In this document: positions 26,759 to 34,573 of the stretch, in pieces
How positions within the stretch are numbered: position 1 is the stretch's first letter
Layout of the letters: each line of letters opens with the position of its first letter
The notes under the pieces: model-generated
Databases searched by the model: none
What the model saw: the letters and a program-made list of their open reading frames with translations, nothing else
What the model was told of the DNA's origin: nothing
Program-made: the position numbers and the translations under genes
NCBI GenBank assembly: GCA_046732855.1
Contig: JBKPNX010000140.1
Location: 1 to 40,823 of the forward strand
DNA length: 40,823 bases
From: JBKPNX01 sp046732855
GTDB lineage: Bacteria > Pseudomonadota > Alphaproteobacteria > Geminicoccales > Geminicoccaceae
Direction of reading: 5' to 3'

Positions 26759-28114
26759 TCACCTCGCCTTCAACGATTCGCCCAGTCCGATCAGGCGACT
26801 ACGCACGTCCAGATAGTAGGCATCCGGATTGTAGGGCTGAACCGGCAGGTCGATTCCGACCACCGTCAGCTCGCCGACCGAAGCCTTGACGCGATAGCTG
26901 GCCACGATCTGATCGCGGCGCGCCTGCACCAGTCTGACCTGCGAATTGAACAGGTCCGACTCCTGGTCGAGCACGTCCAGCGTGGTGCGCTGGCCGACCA
27001 GGGCTTCCTGGCGCGCGCCCTCGACCGCGATCTGGTTGGCCCGCACCTGCGCGCTGACCGATTCGATCTGGGTGCTCGCGGTCAACAGGGCCTGCCATGC
27101 CGCGGTGGTCTCGTTGCGCACGGCGCGAAACGCGGCTTCGAGGTCGTCCTGACGCTGCCGGAACGTCTGCTTGGTCTGTCGAACCCGAGCATACTCACCA
27201 CCGCCCTGGTACAAGGGCACCGTAAGGTTGGCGCCGATCGAGGCATCGCGCTGCCAGTCCTGCGTCAGGGTAGGTTCATCCGCATAGGTTAATTCTCCCC
27301 TAACCGAAAGCCGCGGTAGCAACGCTGAAATCGCGACATCGACTTCGGCGCGCGCGGCCGCCAGATCGTATTGCGCGATCGTGATGTTCGGATTGTTGAC
27401 GTCGGCGAGCTGGTGCGACTCCACTTCGCTCTGGGGCAGATCGCGCAGCGGCTCGGGCACCACGAGGCGGGCCGGCTCCTGATTGATCACCCGCCGATAG
27501 TCGGCCCTCGCGGCGGTCAGCTCGCCCTCGGCGCGCACCCGGTCGGCGATCGCGCCCGACAGGCGCGCATCGGCCTGCGCCACGTCGGTGCGGGTGACCT
27601 CGCCCACCTGGAACCGATCCTGTGTCGCCTGCAGCTGACGACGCAGCCGGTTCTCGTTCTGAATGGCGAAATCCAGCACCGCCTCGGCGGCGAGCAAATT
27701 GGTGTACACCGTCGCGGCATCGAGCAGCACGTTCTGCTCGAACGCGATCAGGCGAGCCCGCTCCGAACGGACCAGGTTCTCGGCGCGCTCGGTGTTGGCC
27801 ACGGTCTGGCCGCCGCTGTAGATCGGCTGATCGAGCCTGAGCGAGGCCGTCTTGGTGTTCAGCGAGCCCTCGCCATTCTGGCTGTCGATGTCGATCGCAG
27901 CGACGCTGGAATCGACCGCCACCGTCGGGCGCCAGTCACTGAGCGCCTGCGGCACCAGCTCGTCGGTGGAGCGCAGAGCGGCGCGCTGCGCCTGGAGGTC
28001 GGGATTGGTGAGATAGGCCGCGACCAGCGCTTCCTCGATGGTCTGGGCTCGACCGGGCGCAGCGCCCGTCAGGCCAAGGCCGAGGGCGATCACCAGCGCA
28101 AGCATCGGTTTCAT
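26759..28114 (-). CDS. TolC-family outer-membrane channel protein
   Basis: A 451-residue outer-membrane efflux/type I secretion channel. A signal peptide (MLALVIALGLGLTGAAPGRA) is followed by the TolC start TIEEALVAAYLTNPDLQAQR and by two homologous halves of long helices and strands (YSGGQTVANTERAENLVRSE; LYQGGGEYARVRQTKQTF). ATG 28114 has a GGGAGG Shine-Dalgarno and gives the right signal peptide. Encoded between pcm and popZ, the usual order in alphaproteobacteria, where it is normally the main TolC. The inner-membrane pump partner is not in this window. Confidence 0.94.
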   Translation of the reverse strand: MKPMLALVIALGLGLTGAAPGRAQTIEEALVAAYLTNPDLQAQRAALRSTDELVPQALSDWRPTVAVDSSVAAIDIDSQNGEGSLNTKTASLRLDQPIYSGGQTVANTERAENLVRSERARLIAFEQNVLLDAATVYTNLLAAEAVLDFAIQNENRLRRQLQATQDRFQVGEVTRTDVAQADARLSGAIADRVRAEGELTAARADYRRVINQEPARLVVPEPLRDLPQSEVESHQLADVNNPNITIAQYDLAAARAEVDVAISALLPRLSVRGELTYADEPTLTQDWQRDASIGANLTVPLYQGGGEYARVRQTKQTFRQRQDDLEAAFRAVRNETTAAWQALLTASTQIESVSAQVRANQIAVEGARQEALVGQRTTLDVLDQESDLFNSQVRLVQARRDQIVASYRVKASVGELTVVGIDLPVQPYNPDAYYLDVRSRLIGLGESLKAR

Positions 28115-28347
28115 GGCGCCTCCCATACACACGCTTCTCTGCAAACGCGATAGCTTTCTTGGCACCGGTAGCCCGGCTTCCTGGCCGGGACTGCGCGACA
28201 AAGCACCCAATCAGCCCTCTGCGACAGCATGCGACGCTTCGGCTTGGCACCCGCACGGGTTACCGGTTGGCCGCTGACCCGGGATGATGGCGCCGCGCTG
28301 TCATGGTCTCGCTCGTCGACGCACATCGTGCCGGCCCGCCTCACGAT

Positions 28348-28998
28348 CTAGAACGCAAACTGCGGGCGGGGCTGGAGGCCGGGGCAGGGCGGCGTCTGCG
28401 CATCGCCGATCTCGCGTTGGCCGAGCACCCCGTGCAGCTTGGTGAACACGGTCGCCTTGCCGATCCGGCCATCGTCGATCACCGCCACGATCCGACCGGA
28501 TTCGCCGATCTGCTCGAGCAGAGCAGGCGGCACGGCCGGGACCGAGCCGACCAGAAGGATCAGGTCGAACGGCGCCTGGCCGGGATGGCCGCCGGCCGGA
28601 TCGTCGCTCTCCACGACGACCACGTTGTCGACGCCCAGGTGATCGAGCAGCGCCTCCACGGCCGTGGCCGCCCCGCGCGGCTCGACCAGGATCACGGTCC
28701 CGGCGAGCCGCGCCAGCACGGCGCCGGCGTAGCCGGTCGTGCACCCGACGACGAGCGCCACGTCGCTGCGCCGGACCTCGGCGGCCTGGACCAGACGCGC
28801 CAGCACCAGAGGCTCGATCAGCCAGTTGCCGCCCGGCAGCGGCAGATCCTCATCCGCGTAGGCCACGCCGCGCAGCGCCTTGGGCACGAACTGCTCGCGC
28901 GGCACGTTGGCCATGGCGTCCAGCACCTTCGGATCATCCACGCCGTTGGGTCGCAGCTGATTGTTGACCATGTTCAATCGGGCGCGGCGGTAGTCCAT
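28348..28998 (-). CDS. pcm: Protein-L-isoaspartate O-methyltransferase
   Basis: A 216-residue SAM-dependent enzyme that methylates damaged isoaspartyl residues for repair. It has the alphaproteobacterial N-terminus (MDYRRARLNMVNNQLRPNGV), the PREQFVPKALRGVAYADEDL block, SAM motif I as LVVGCTTGYAGAVLARLAG, and the later FDLILLVGSVPAVPPALLEQ. The frame is open to 29229, but conservation begins at ATG 28998. A sigma70-like promoter on this strand lies at 29091-29063. The enzyme often precedes tolC in alphaproteobacteria. Confidence 0.92.
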   Translation of the reverse strand: MDYRRARLNMVNNQLRPNGVDDPKVLDAMANVPREQFVPKALRGVAYADEDLPLPGGNWLIEPLVLARLVQAAEVRRSDVALVVGCTTGYAGAVLARLAGTVILVEPRGAATAVEALLDHLGVDNVVVVESDDPAGGHPGQAPFDLILLVGSVPAVPPALLEQIGESGRIVAVIDDGRIGKATVFTKLHGVLGQREIGDAQTPPCPGLQPRPQFAF

Positions 28999-29062
28999 CG
29001 GCAATGGCTCGCTGGTGGCGCTGTCGTGCAGTCGAGGCGGCAGGCATTCGCCGCCGACGCGG

Positions 29063-29091
29063 ACTATATCGACCCGGCGAGTTATCCACAA
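29063..29091 (-). promoter_or_regulatory. Likely promoter of pcm-tolC-popZ
   Basis: On the minus strand, TTGTGG (29091-29086) and TATAGT (29068-29063) are separated by 17 bp. Transcription would start near 29056, about 58 bases before the pcm start codon. Confidence 0.5.
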
Positions 29092-29125
29092 TCGCACATG
29101 AGATGCGGTTGCCGCCGGGTCGCCG

Positions 29126-29154
29126 TTGAACCGGGTGCGGGGCATGCCTATAAC
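29126..29154 (+). promoter_or_regulatory. Likely original promoter of tRNA-Cys, now separated from the intact gene
   Basis: TTGAAC (29126-29131) and TATAAC (29149-29154) are separated by exactly 17 bp. The -10 matches the consensus at five of six positions. It points at the 5' tRNA-Cys fragment that begins at 29174, with a leader of roughly 13 bases. Confidence 0.6.
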
Positions 29155-29173
29155 GAGCGTGCAGGACAGGCGC

Positions 29174-29213
29174 GGCCGGGTAGCAAAGTGGCAATGCTGG
29201 GGACTGCAAATCC
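29174..29213 (+). repeat. Left copy of 40-bp direct repeat: 5' half of tRNA-Cys (attL-like)
   Basis: Forty bases identical to 34335-34374, the first 40 bases of the complete tRNA-Cys gene. Identity starts exactly at the first base of the tRNA and stops just after the anticodon loop (..CTGCAAATCC). Downstream sequence differs, so no tRNA can be made here. Confidence 0.92.
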
Positions 29214-29310
29214 GAGCATTAACAAGCACTTAACTACTCCATCCCTATCCCAGACATCTGGTCTGGAGGCAGTACATGCGCGCTTATTCGACCCTGATCG
29301 TCGTCAATTG

Positions 29311-30703
29311 ATGACCTTCCGCCTCATCCCGACTTCAGCGGAGGCACGAGAGCTAGTCGAGAGCATCGCCTCTGAGATCGTCGCCAGTGAGACCAGACAG
29401 CGCCAGCGCCGAGCAAGCGTCCTGGCCAACTTTATGGACTGCCTTGGTCGTGTTCTCGGAGACCTGGCCGGCACGCTCCATCGCGATCTCGACACCCACC
29501 CTAAGTTCGGCCAGCACGATCGGGACTTCCCGCGTTCTCACGACATCTACGCCAGGCGCTCTGTCCCGGTCACCAGAACCCATGGCATGGCTGTCTACGA
29601 CGGGCTCAAGCGGCTCGGTTACATCGTCAGCGTCATCAGAGGGTACAAGCTGGCCAACGGCAATGGCGCTTGCGAAGTGATCGCTCCGACTAACCGGCTT
29701 CGGCAGCGCATGGCTCATCTGACCAATGATACACCCCGCATGAGGACAGGCACACCGGGTGCCGGTTGACGGGCCAAGCGACTTCCGCCCCGCTATCGTC
29801 GTCACGCGCAAGGTCCGGGAGAACGGTCGAGTGTTGAACGCGTCCGATCTCGTAAAGGACTTCGCCGGCCTGCTGGCCACCAATGAGGGACAGCGCATCA
29901 CTCAGGAGCAATAGGCACGGAACGAGTTCATCCGTTCGGTGACCATCGAAGGCTTCGAGCTGGGATGGATGGCAACGCCGGTTCTTCGATGATTGGGCAC
30001 ATGGCGGACAACTTTTCGCGAAGGGGCGGCTGGTGCGGCTTCCACGGTGCCGTCCCGTGCGGCTTCGTATCAGAGCTACAAGAACGCCGAGCGCACCGGC
30101 ATTCGGTTCAATGAGCTCCCCGTCAACGACATCGATCTCCGGGCCCCGTATCTGTTCTTCGCCCTCGCCAAGCGGTCCGTCAGCCTCACGGAACGCATGT
30201 GGCAGCTCGGCATCGCCGACCCCTACGGCATCTCGCCTGAGTTCAGACGGGAGCTGGTCAAGAAATACGCTGCAGCCTTCGGTCAGGGCCAGCATCCGAC
30301 CAAGTGGCCCAGAGGCTCGAAAGCGGAGCTTGGTCTCGACAAGCTGCCGAAGATCGAAGCTGTCAGAGGCGCAGTGCTGACCGCCTATCCCGAGCTGACT
30401 GATTTGACGGGCCTAAATTGGGCCACCGTCAGCAAGCTCGAGAGTGACGTGATCTGCCAAGCCATGGATCGGCTTCGTGACCGGGGCATTCCCGCCTGCC
30501 CGATCTACGACTGCCTGATGGTGCCCGTCGAGAGCACGACAATGGCAATGACGTATCTGGAGCAAGCATGTCGGGAGATTGCCGGCTTCGTCCCGCCCGA
30601 GCCCAAGATCGTTCGCAATGGCGTGAGCAATCCAGAGCCAAATGCTGTCGCAGCAAGCGCTCCGATGGGTGCGTTGGAACTGGCCCGGCGGCCCGCGGTC
30701 TAA
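29311..30703 (+). pseudogene. Frame-broken replication-like gene of the island
   Basis: At least three frames are needed to read it. 29311-29769 encodes MTFRLIPTSAEAREL.. to a winged-helix-like part (YDGLKRLGYIVSVIRGYKL). 29759-29926 continues in another frame (VPVDGPSDFRPAIVVTRKVR) to a stop. From about 30060 to 30703 it reads GIRFNELPVNDIDLRAPYLF..DPYGISPEFRRELVKKYAAA..IYDCLMVPVE. The pattern (winged helix, then an iDlRa..lfFA box, DPYGI and a late DCLMVP box) resembles replication-initiator-like proteins found next to integrases, but I cannot name the family with certainty. There are also in-frame stops, so this is a pseudogene. Confidence 0.65.
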
Positions 30704-30742
30704 ACATTGAGGAAACTTGAGAAACGAGACCGGGAGGTTATG

Positions 30743-31117
30743 ATGACGGCGACAACCTTTGGCTGGTGGTCGGCAAAAGGCGGCGCGAAGTCCTGGATCT
30801 TCAAAGGCACGCTGTACGGCAAACCCATCGAGCGCGGGATCGGCAGTGTTAAGACCGTCACGCTGGCCGAGGCTCGCAAGAAGGCCACACAGATGTGGAT
30901 CGACGTCTCGAATGGCATTGACCCGAAGAAGCCGAAGCCAAAACCAATCGAGACGTTCGGAACCTTTGCCGAGCGCTGCACCGTTGAATGGCCGGAGGAC
31001 TGGCGCGGCAAGACCGTCTCAGGTTGGCGGCAGACGTTTCGCGACTACGCGTCCTCGCTGATGAAATTGCCGCTCGACCGGATCGAAACAGAGCACGTTC
31101 TCACTGGAGCTTCCTAA
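30743..31117 (+). pseudogene. Truncated tyrosine-recombinase integrase (arm-binding domain only)
   Basis: About 120 residues. WSAKGGAKSWIFKGTLYGK, IGSVKTVTLAEARKKATQM and the following NGIDPKK match the N-terminal arm-binding (DUF4102/AP2-like) domain of P4-type integrases, and TFGTFAERCTVEW begins the core-binding domain. The sequence stops at about residue 120; the catalytic R..H-x-x-R..Y domain is absent. It ends in TAATG, overlapping the ATG of the dioxygenase gene. A GGGAGG Shine-Dalgarno fits ATG 30743. It most likely lost its 3' end when the cargo genes arrived. Confidence 0.8.
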
Positions 31118-31947
31118 TGTCAACGAATGCCTCCCTTTATCCCGCACAAAGTACGACCTCAACGCCGCCAGAAGCTTTCTCCCTCGATGGAGAGAGATTC
31201 AGGTATGATCCATTTCCTGTGGCATACGCGCAGAAGGTCTTCTCGCAAGATTCTTACAAAAGTTTGGTGGTCTCGTGGCCGAGTACCGCTATGTTTAAGT
31301 TCATGCCGTATCTTGGCAAAAAGTTTTCACTTTCGGAAGTGAATAACCCTGAATTGTACCATAGGTTAATCAACAAGAGTCCCGCCTGGCGCTCGTTTTA
31401 TATGTACATCAAAAGCGAACGCTTTGTTAGGACAACCCTGCAGACGCTGGCAGCGTCTAGAATAGATCTGGGCCTGGCCGAAGAGCCCGTGGTAACGACC
31501 AATTTCCTTTCTCCGCCGTTGGAACGACTTCGATCAAAGTGGGTGGCTGCGGCGCAAAAGCGCTTGCGGCACCGAGGCGCACTTAGAACTCGGTTCGAGT
31601 TCAGCATGCTTCCCGCCGACGGCGGCCATATCTTGCCTCACACCGACCAGCCGAGAAAGTTGATCACCCTCGTACTGTCCATGGTCCGTCCAGGTGAGTG
31701 GAATTCCGCTTGGGGCGGCGGTACGGTGATAGAACGGCCGAAAGACATGACAAAGAATTTCAACTTCGTCAATCAGCAGTTCGCGTTCGAGGATATGGAA
31801 ACCATCGAAACGTACCCGTTCGAGCCGATCCTAGCTGTCCTGTTCGTTAAGACCTTCAACTCGCACCACTCCGTTCATCCTATGAGGGGCAACGGCAGTG
31901 ATGCGATGCGTCGTACCATAACAATAAACATCGAGCGTACCGCATGA
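31117..31947 (+). CDS. 2-oxoglutarate/Fe(II)-dependent dioxygenase-family protein
   Basis: A 276-residue enzyme of the 2OG-Fe(II) oxygenase superfamily (prolyl-4-hydroxylase-like). The facial triad is visible: H175-x-D177 in HILPHTDQPRK and distal H251 in TFNSHHSVHP, with the 2OG-binding Arg at 265/266 (MRRTITINIE). The WGGGTVIERP segment is typical of the family. Related enzymes hydroxylate glycans, lipids or small peptides; the substrate is unknown. Codon use is far less GC-rich than the chromosome. Its ATG overlaps the stop of the truncated integrase and its stop overlaps the start of the methyltransferase (ATGA), so the two cargo genes are translationally coupled. Confidence 0.85.
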   Translation: MSTNASLYPAQSTTSTPPEAFSLDGERFRYDPFPVAYAQKVFSQDSYKSLVVSWPSTAMFKFMPYLGKKFSLSEVNNPELYHRLINKSPAWRSFYMYIKSERFVRTTLQTLAASRIDLGLAEEPVVTTNFLSPPLERLRSKWVAAAQKRLRHRGALRTRFEFSMLPADGGHILPHTDQPRKLITLVLSMVRPGEWNSAWGGGTVIERPKDMTKNFNFVNQQFAFEDMETIETYPFEPILAVLFVKTFNSHHSVHPMRGNGSDAMRRTITINIERTA

Positions 31948-32921
31948 GATTCGATCTGCTGGGACAAGTTTCCGACGCGGTTCACTGGCTGCTTGCACTT
32001 CGCGCCAGGTCGCCGGCTGTCAGCCTACCCCTTGAGGAGACGCCGGCCATCGAAGTGATCACTACCTCCGATGGAACGACTGTCAGCCTACCCCTTGAGG
32101 AGAGGCCGGCCATCGAAGTGATCACTGCCTCCGATGGAACGAACAATTATCTGTTTAGCGTTGCCAATCATTTTGAGCGATTCCGGGCAGAGAGCCTGGC
32201 GACCAAGGAAGCTGGAACCATTTCATGGATTAAGAGCGTCGTGCGAGAGGGGGACGTCTTCGTGGATATCGGAGCCAATATCGGCCTGTACTCATTGGTG
32301 GCGGCACGACAAGTGGGCCGGGGCGGCATGGTGTATGCCTTCGAGCCCCACGCGGCGAGCTTCCTCGGTTTGTTGAAGAATATAGATATCAACGGCCTGG
32401 GAGCGTTAATTCGGCCTCTTTCCTGCGCTCTTCACTTCCAGGAGTTGATCCTCGATTTCAACTATTACGACTGGCTTTCCGGCTCATCCATGAGCCAACT
32501 CGGATCTATGATGGACGCCGAGGAGAATCAGTTCGTGCCAGTGGCTTCGGAGCTGAAACTCTCGACGACGCTCGATAGGTTGGTTGAAACCGGGGCGATC
32601 CGAACGCCCACCCATGTGAAGATAGATGTTGACGGCAACGAGAGTTATGTGCTCCGCGGCATGGAAAGGATCCTTAGCTCGACGAGCCGGCCGGAGACGG
32701 TACAGGTCGAGATCAACGAGCGTCACAAGGCCGATCTCTTCGCGTTCATGGAATCTCGAAACTACGAATTTATCCTGCGGCACGACACTGCTCGTGGGAA
32801 ATCTCTTATCGAGCAAGGTGTTGATCCAGCTACCATTGCTCATAATGCGATCTTCCGCCCTGGGCTCACGCACCGTAGGCCGGCAGAGATGGCCGATCCC
32901 TCGGCAACGATAATAGGTTGA
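31944..32921 (+). CDS. FkbM-family SAM-dependent methyltransferase
   Basis: A 325-residue FkbM-type O-methyltransferase. The SAM motif is VFVDIGANIGLYSLVAAR (residues 106-123) and the acidic motif YAFEPHAASF follows; the FkbM signature KIDVDGNE lies at about 226-233. FkbM enzymes methylate hydroxyls on sugars or natural products. Residues 26-67 contain a 21-residue tandem duplication, not part of the catalytic core. Coupled to the dioxygenase by a 4-base overlap. An O-methyltransferase next to a hydroxylase suggests hydroxylation followed by methylation of one substrate, which is inference. Confidence 0.88.
   Translation: MRFDLLGQVSDAVHWLLALRARSPAVSLPLEETPAIEVITTSDGTTVSLPLEERPAIEVITASDGTNNYLFSVANHFERFRAESLATKEAGTISWIKSVVREGDVFVDIGANIGLYSLVAARQVGRGGMVYAFEPHAASFLGLLKNIDINGLGALIRPLSCALHFQELILDFNYYDWLSGSSMSQLGSMMDAEENQFVPVASELKLSTTLDRLVETGAIRTPTHVKIDVDGNESYVLRGMERILSSTSRPETVQVEINERHKADLFAFMESRNYEFILRHDTARGKSLIEQGVDPATIAHNAIFRPGLTHRRPAEMADPSATIIG
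32019..32144 (+). repeat. 63-bp in-frame tandem duplication in the methyltransferase gene
   Basis: Two 63-bp copies (32019-32081 and 32082-32144) differ at only four positions or so. They encode VSLPLEETPAIEVITTSDGT and VSLPLEERPAIEVITASDGT. The near identity indicates a recent duplication that kept the reading frame. Confidence 0.93.
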
Positions 32922-34334
32922 GCGAGCCGTTTCCGTTGCCTCCTGTGCACGAAGTTATTGTCGAAGATCAAGGAACAGTCCGTTGAGAGCGACATGCCGC
33001 CACTGTGGGTTTAGAGCTTCACGCACTCCAAGGCGGCATCTTCTCGGGCAACGGTTTGCCCTGCTCGGCAAGTCCCTGTTCCAGTGCGGCCATGAAGACC
33101 CCGGACATGGCTCGGTCGTGGAAGGTCAGCGACGGCGGTGTGATACCAACCCTCCCGATAGGCTATCTGCTGCAACTCGACCCAGCGGTCGAGTTCCTCC
33201 TTTGTGGCTAGCGGGTCCTGGAAATTGACTGCAGGAAGTTCGGTGCGCACGGGTAGCTCGGCTGCAAATACGAGAAGCGCGTTGAGAGATTCTTAGCAGG
33301 CAATCACGGCTCACCGGCAAGGACCAAGGCCCCAGCCGACGCTCAACCCCCGAGTCATAGCCACAGAAATGTGACAGCCAAAGTGAGATGTCTATCTACG
33401 GTTATTGCGACAGTCATGATCAGAAATTTGCACGTACGGTGTACGAGGTGTGAAAAGTCCCTCAGAATTGGAAAACCTATTGTCGGGGTACAGGGGGTAC
33501 GCAACGCGCGGCCCCCCGGCTCCCCCGAAAGTCGATCCGAAGCCCCCCATCCCCCTTGCTCGAACTCTCGGTGCAAACCCACCGCGAAGCGCCACTTTCC
33601 GGCACTTTGCCGCACCAGCGGCGTTTCCAACGATTTTACCAGGATGTGCAGGGGTATGCAGAGCTGTGGGGGGCTCCCGGCCAGCGCCCTACCAATCGAG
33701 CATACGAACGCGAGATCGGGGAACTAACGCCCCGAGTCGGAAGACTGGCCGATCGGACGCGACTGGAACGCTCGGTTCGACGGCGACTGCCGTGGCGCTT
33801 GCTGCACTCTCGGCGGGAGCCCCGACCGACTATGCCGCCAGCGGCACCTCGACGGGCGGTGTAAAACCCATGGCCAATCGCACCCTTGCTGATATCAGAT
33901 TCGATGTGCCAGTCTCTCCAGACCCGGTGCTATGAAAGTGCACCAAAGTCCAAATCCTGCCCCGATTTGAACCTGCAACTCAGCTTGTCCCTCCCCAAGT
34001 GCAGCCCCGTCACTTCGCGGCGGAACCGGCTACCCGAGCTGGCACTCCGGCGCCTTCTCCCTGAACAAGCAGTTGTCGAAGATGTCCCTGTGGGAGCTGA
34101 GCGAGCTGAACGAGCGTGGATGGGGACCACCTAATGGAAGTGGCCGAGCTGGCGGACTGTTTCCCCCACCATGCAAGACCTCGGAGAGGCGAGAGGGGGT
34201 TGACAGGTATCAGATGCTTGGCATTCTCCGACGCTCTCTAGGGGGCTCCCACGGCCCATGAACAGACCAGGAACGCCGAACCGAGGGAGCATTGACGGTC
34301 TGGAGCGAATTCTACAGATCTAACAATGGGATAG
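32922..34334. other. Right part of the island without a recognised intact gene
   Basis: About 1.4 kb. Many short overlapping frames exist on both strands, with no known domain. A minus-strand remnant is described separately (33019-33250). On the plus strand, 34073-34261 (MSKMSLWELSELNERGWGPP) has protein-like composition but no family. A -35-like TTGACG is at 34292-34297, 38 bases before the tRNA-Cys gene, with only poor -10 partners (TACAGA at 34313). Confidence 0.5.
33019..33250 (-). pseudogene. Possible frameshifted gene remnant
   Basis: On the minus strand, one frame reads MRTELPAVNFQDPLATKEEL..ELQQIAYREGWYHTAVADL and then loses sense, while a second frame continues coherently as FHDRAMSGVFMAALEQGLAE..KMPPWSA to a TGA at 33019-33021. 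A single-base change near 33120 would join them. No family is recognised. Confidence 0.35.
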
Positions 34335-34374
34335 GGCCGGGTAGCAAAGTGGCAATGCTGGGGACTGCAAATCC
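34335..34374 (+). repeat. Right copy of 40-bp direct repeat (attR-like)
   Basis: Identical to 29174-29213. It forms the 5' half of the intact tRNA-Cys; identity ends within the 3' strand of the anticodon stem. Confidence 0.92.
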
Positions 34375-34408
34375 CTGACCGGCGGTTCGATTCCGCCCCC
34401 GGCCTCCA
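34335..34408 (+). tRNA. tRNA-Cys (anticodon GCA)
   Basis: A complete 74-base tRNA. The acceptor stem is GGCCGGG/CCCGGCC with discriminator T at 34405 and encoded CCA at 34406-34408. The anticodon stem-loop is GGGGA-CTGCAAA-TCCCT with GCA at 34367-34369, and the T arm is GGCGG-TTCGATT-CCGCC. Discriminator U73 is the identity base for cysteine. The first 40 bases are duplicated at 29174-29213, so this gene is the reconstituted product of the island's integration. Confidence 0.95.
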
Positions 34409-34573
34409 CCCCGCCCAAAGCGCTAGGTCTCGTGCAATTTTTTCGTCGGCGCGTTGCACGTGCGTTGCCCTTTCGGGCCGCTGTTGCCGCCCGTCCCCGG
34501 CCTCCAGACGCGCTGGAGTCGAAACCAGGCCGACGCGCTATGAACGCGCGGTGCGGCGCGGCGACCGCGCGGC

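Larger units (their letters stand above)
29174..34374. mobile_element. Integrated island (~5.2 kb) bounded by 5'-half tRNA-Cys direct repeats
   Basis: Direct repeats derived from tRNA-Cys flank a block whose composition is clearly less GC-rich than the chromosome, especially 31117-32921. It contains a tyrosine-recombinase N-terminus, a decayed replication-like gene and foreign-looking cargo. The structure fits a tyrosine-recombinase element inserted at the tRNA. The integrase lacks its catalytic domain, so the element is probably immobile by itself. Because the repeat is the 5' half, the element supplied a new 5' half to the restored tRNA on its right side. Confidence 0.82.

Noticed and set aside
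28303..29310. Plus-strand frame that would extend the replication-like gene leftwards
   Set aside because: It runs antisense through pcm and across the tRNA fragment; the plausible protein begins only at about 29311.
33450..34261. Several plus-strand frames in the right part of the island
   Set aside because: They overlap one another, lack ribosome binding sites and domains, and probably reflect decayed DNA.
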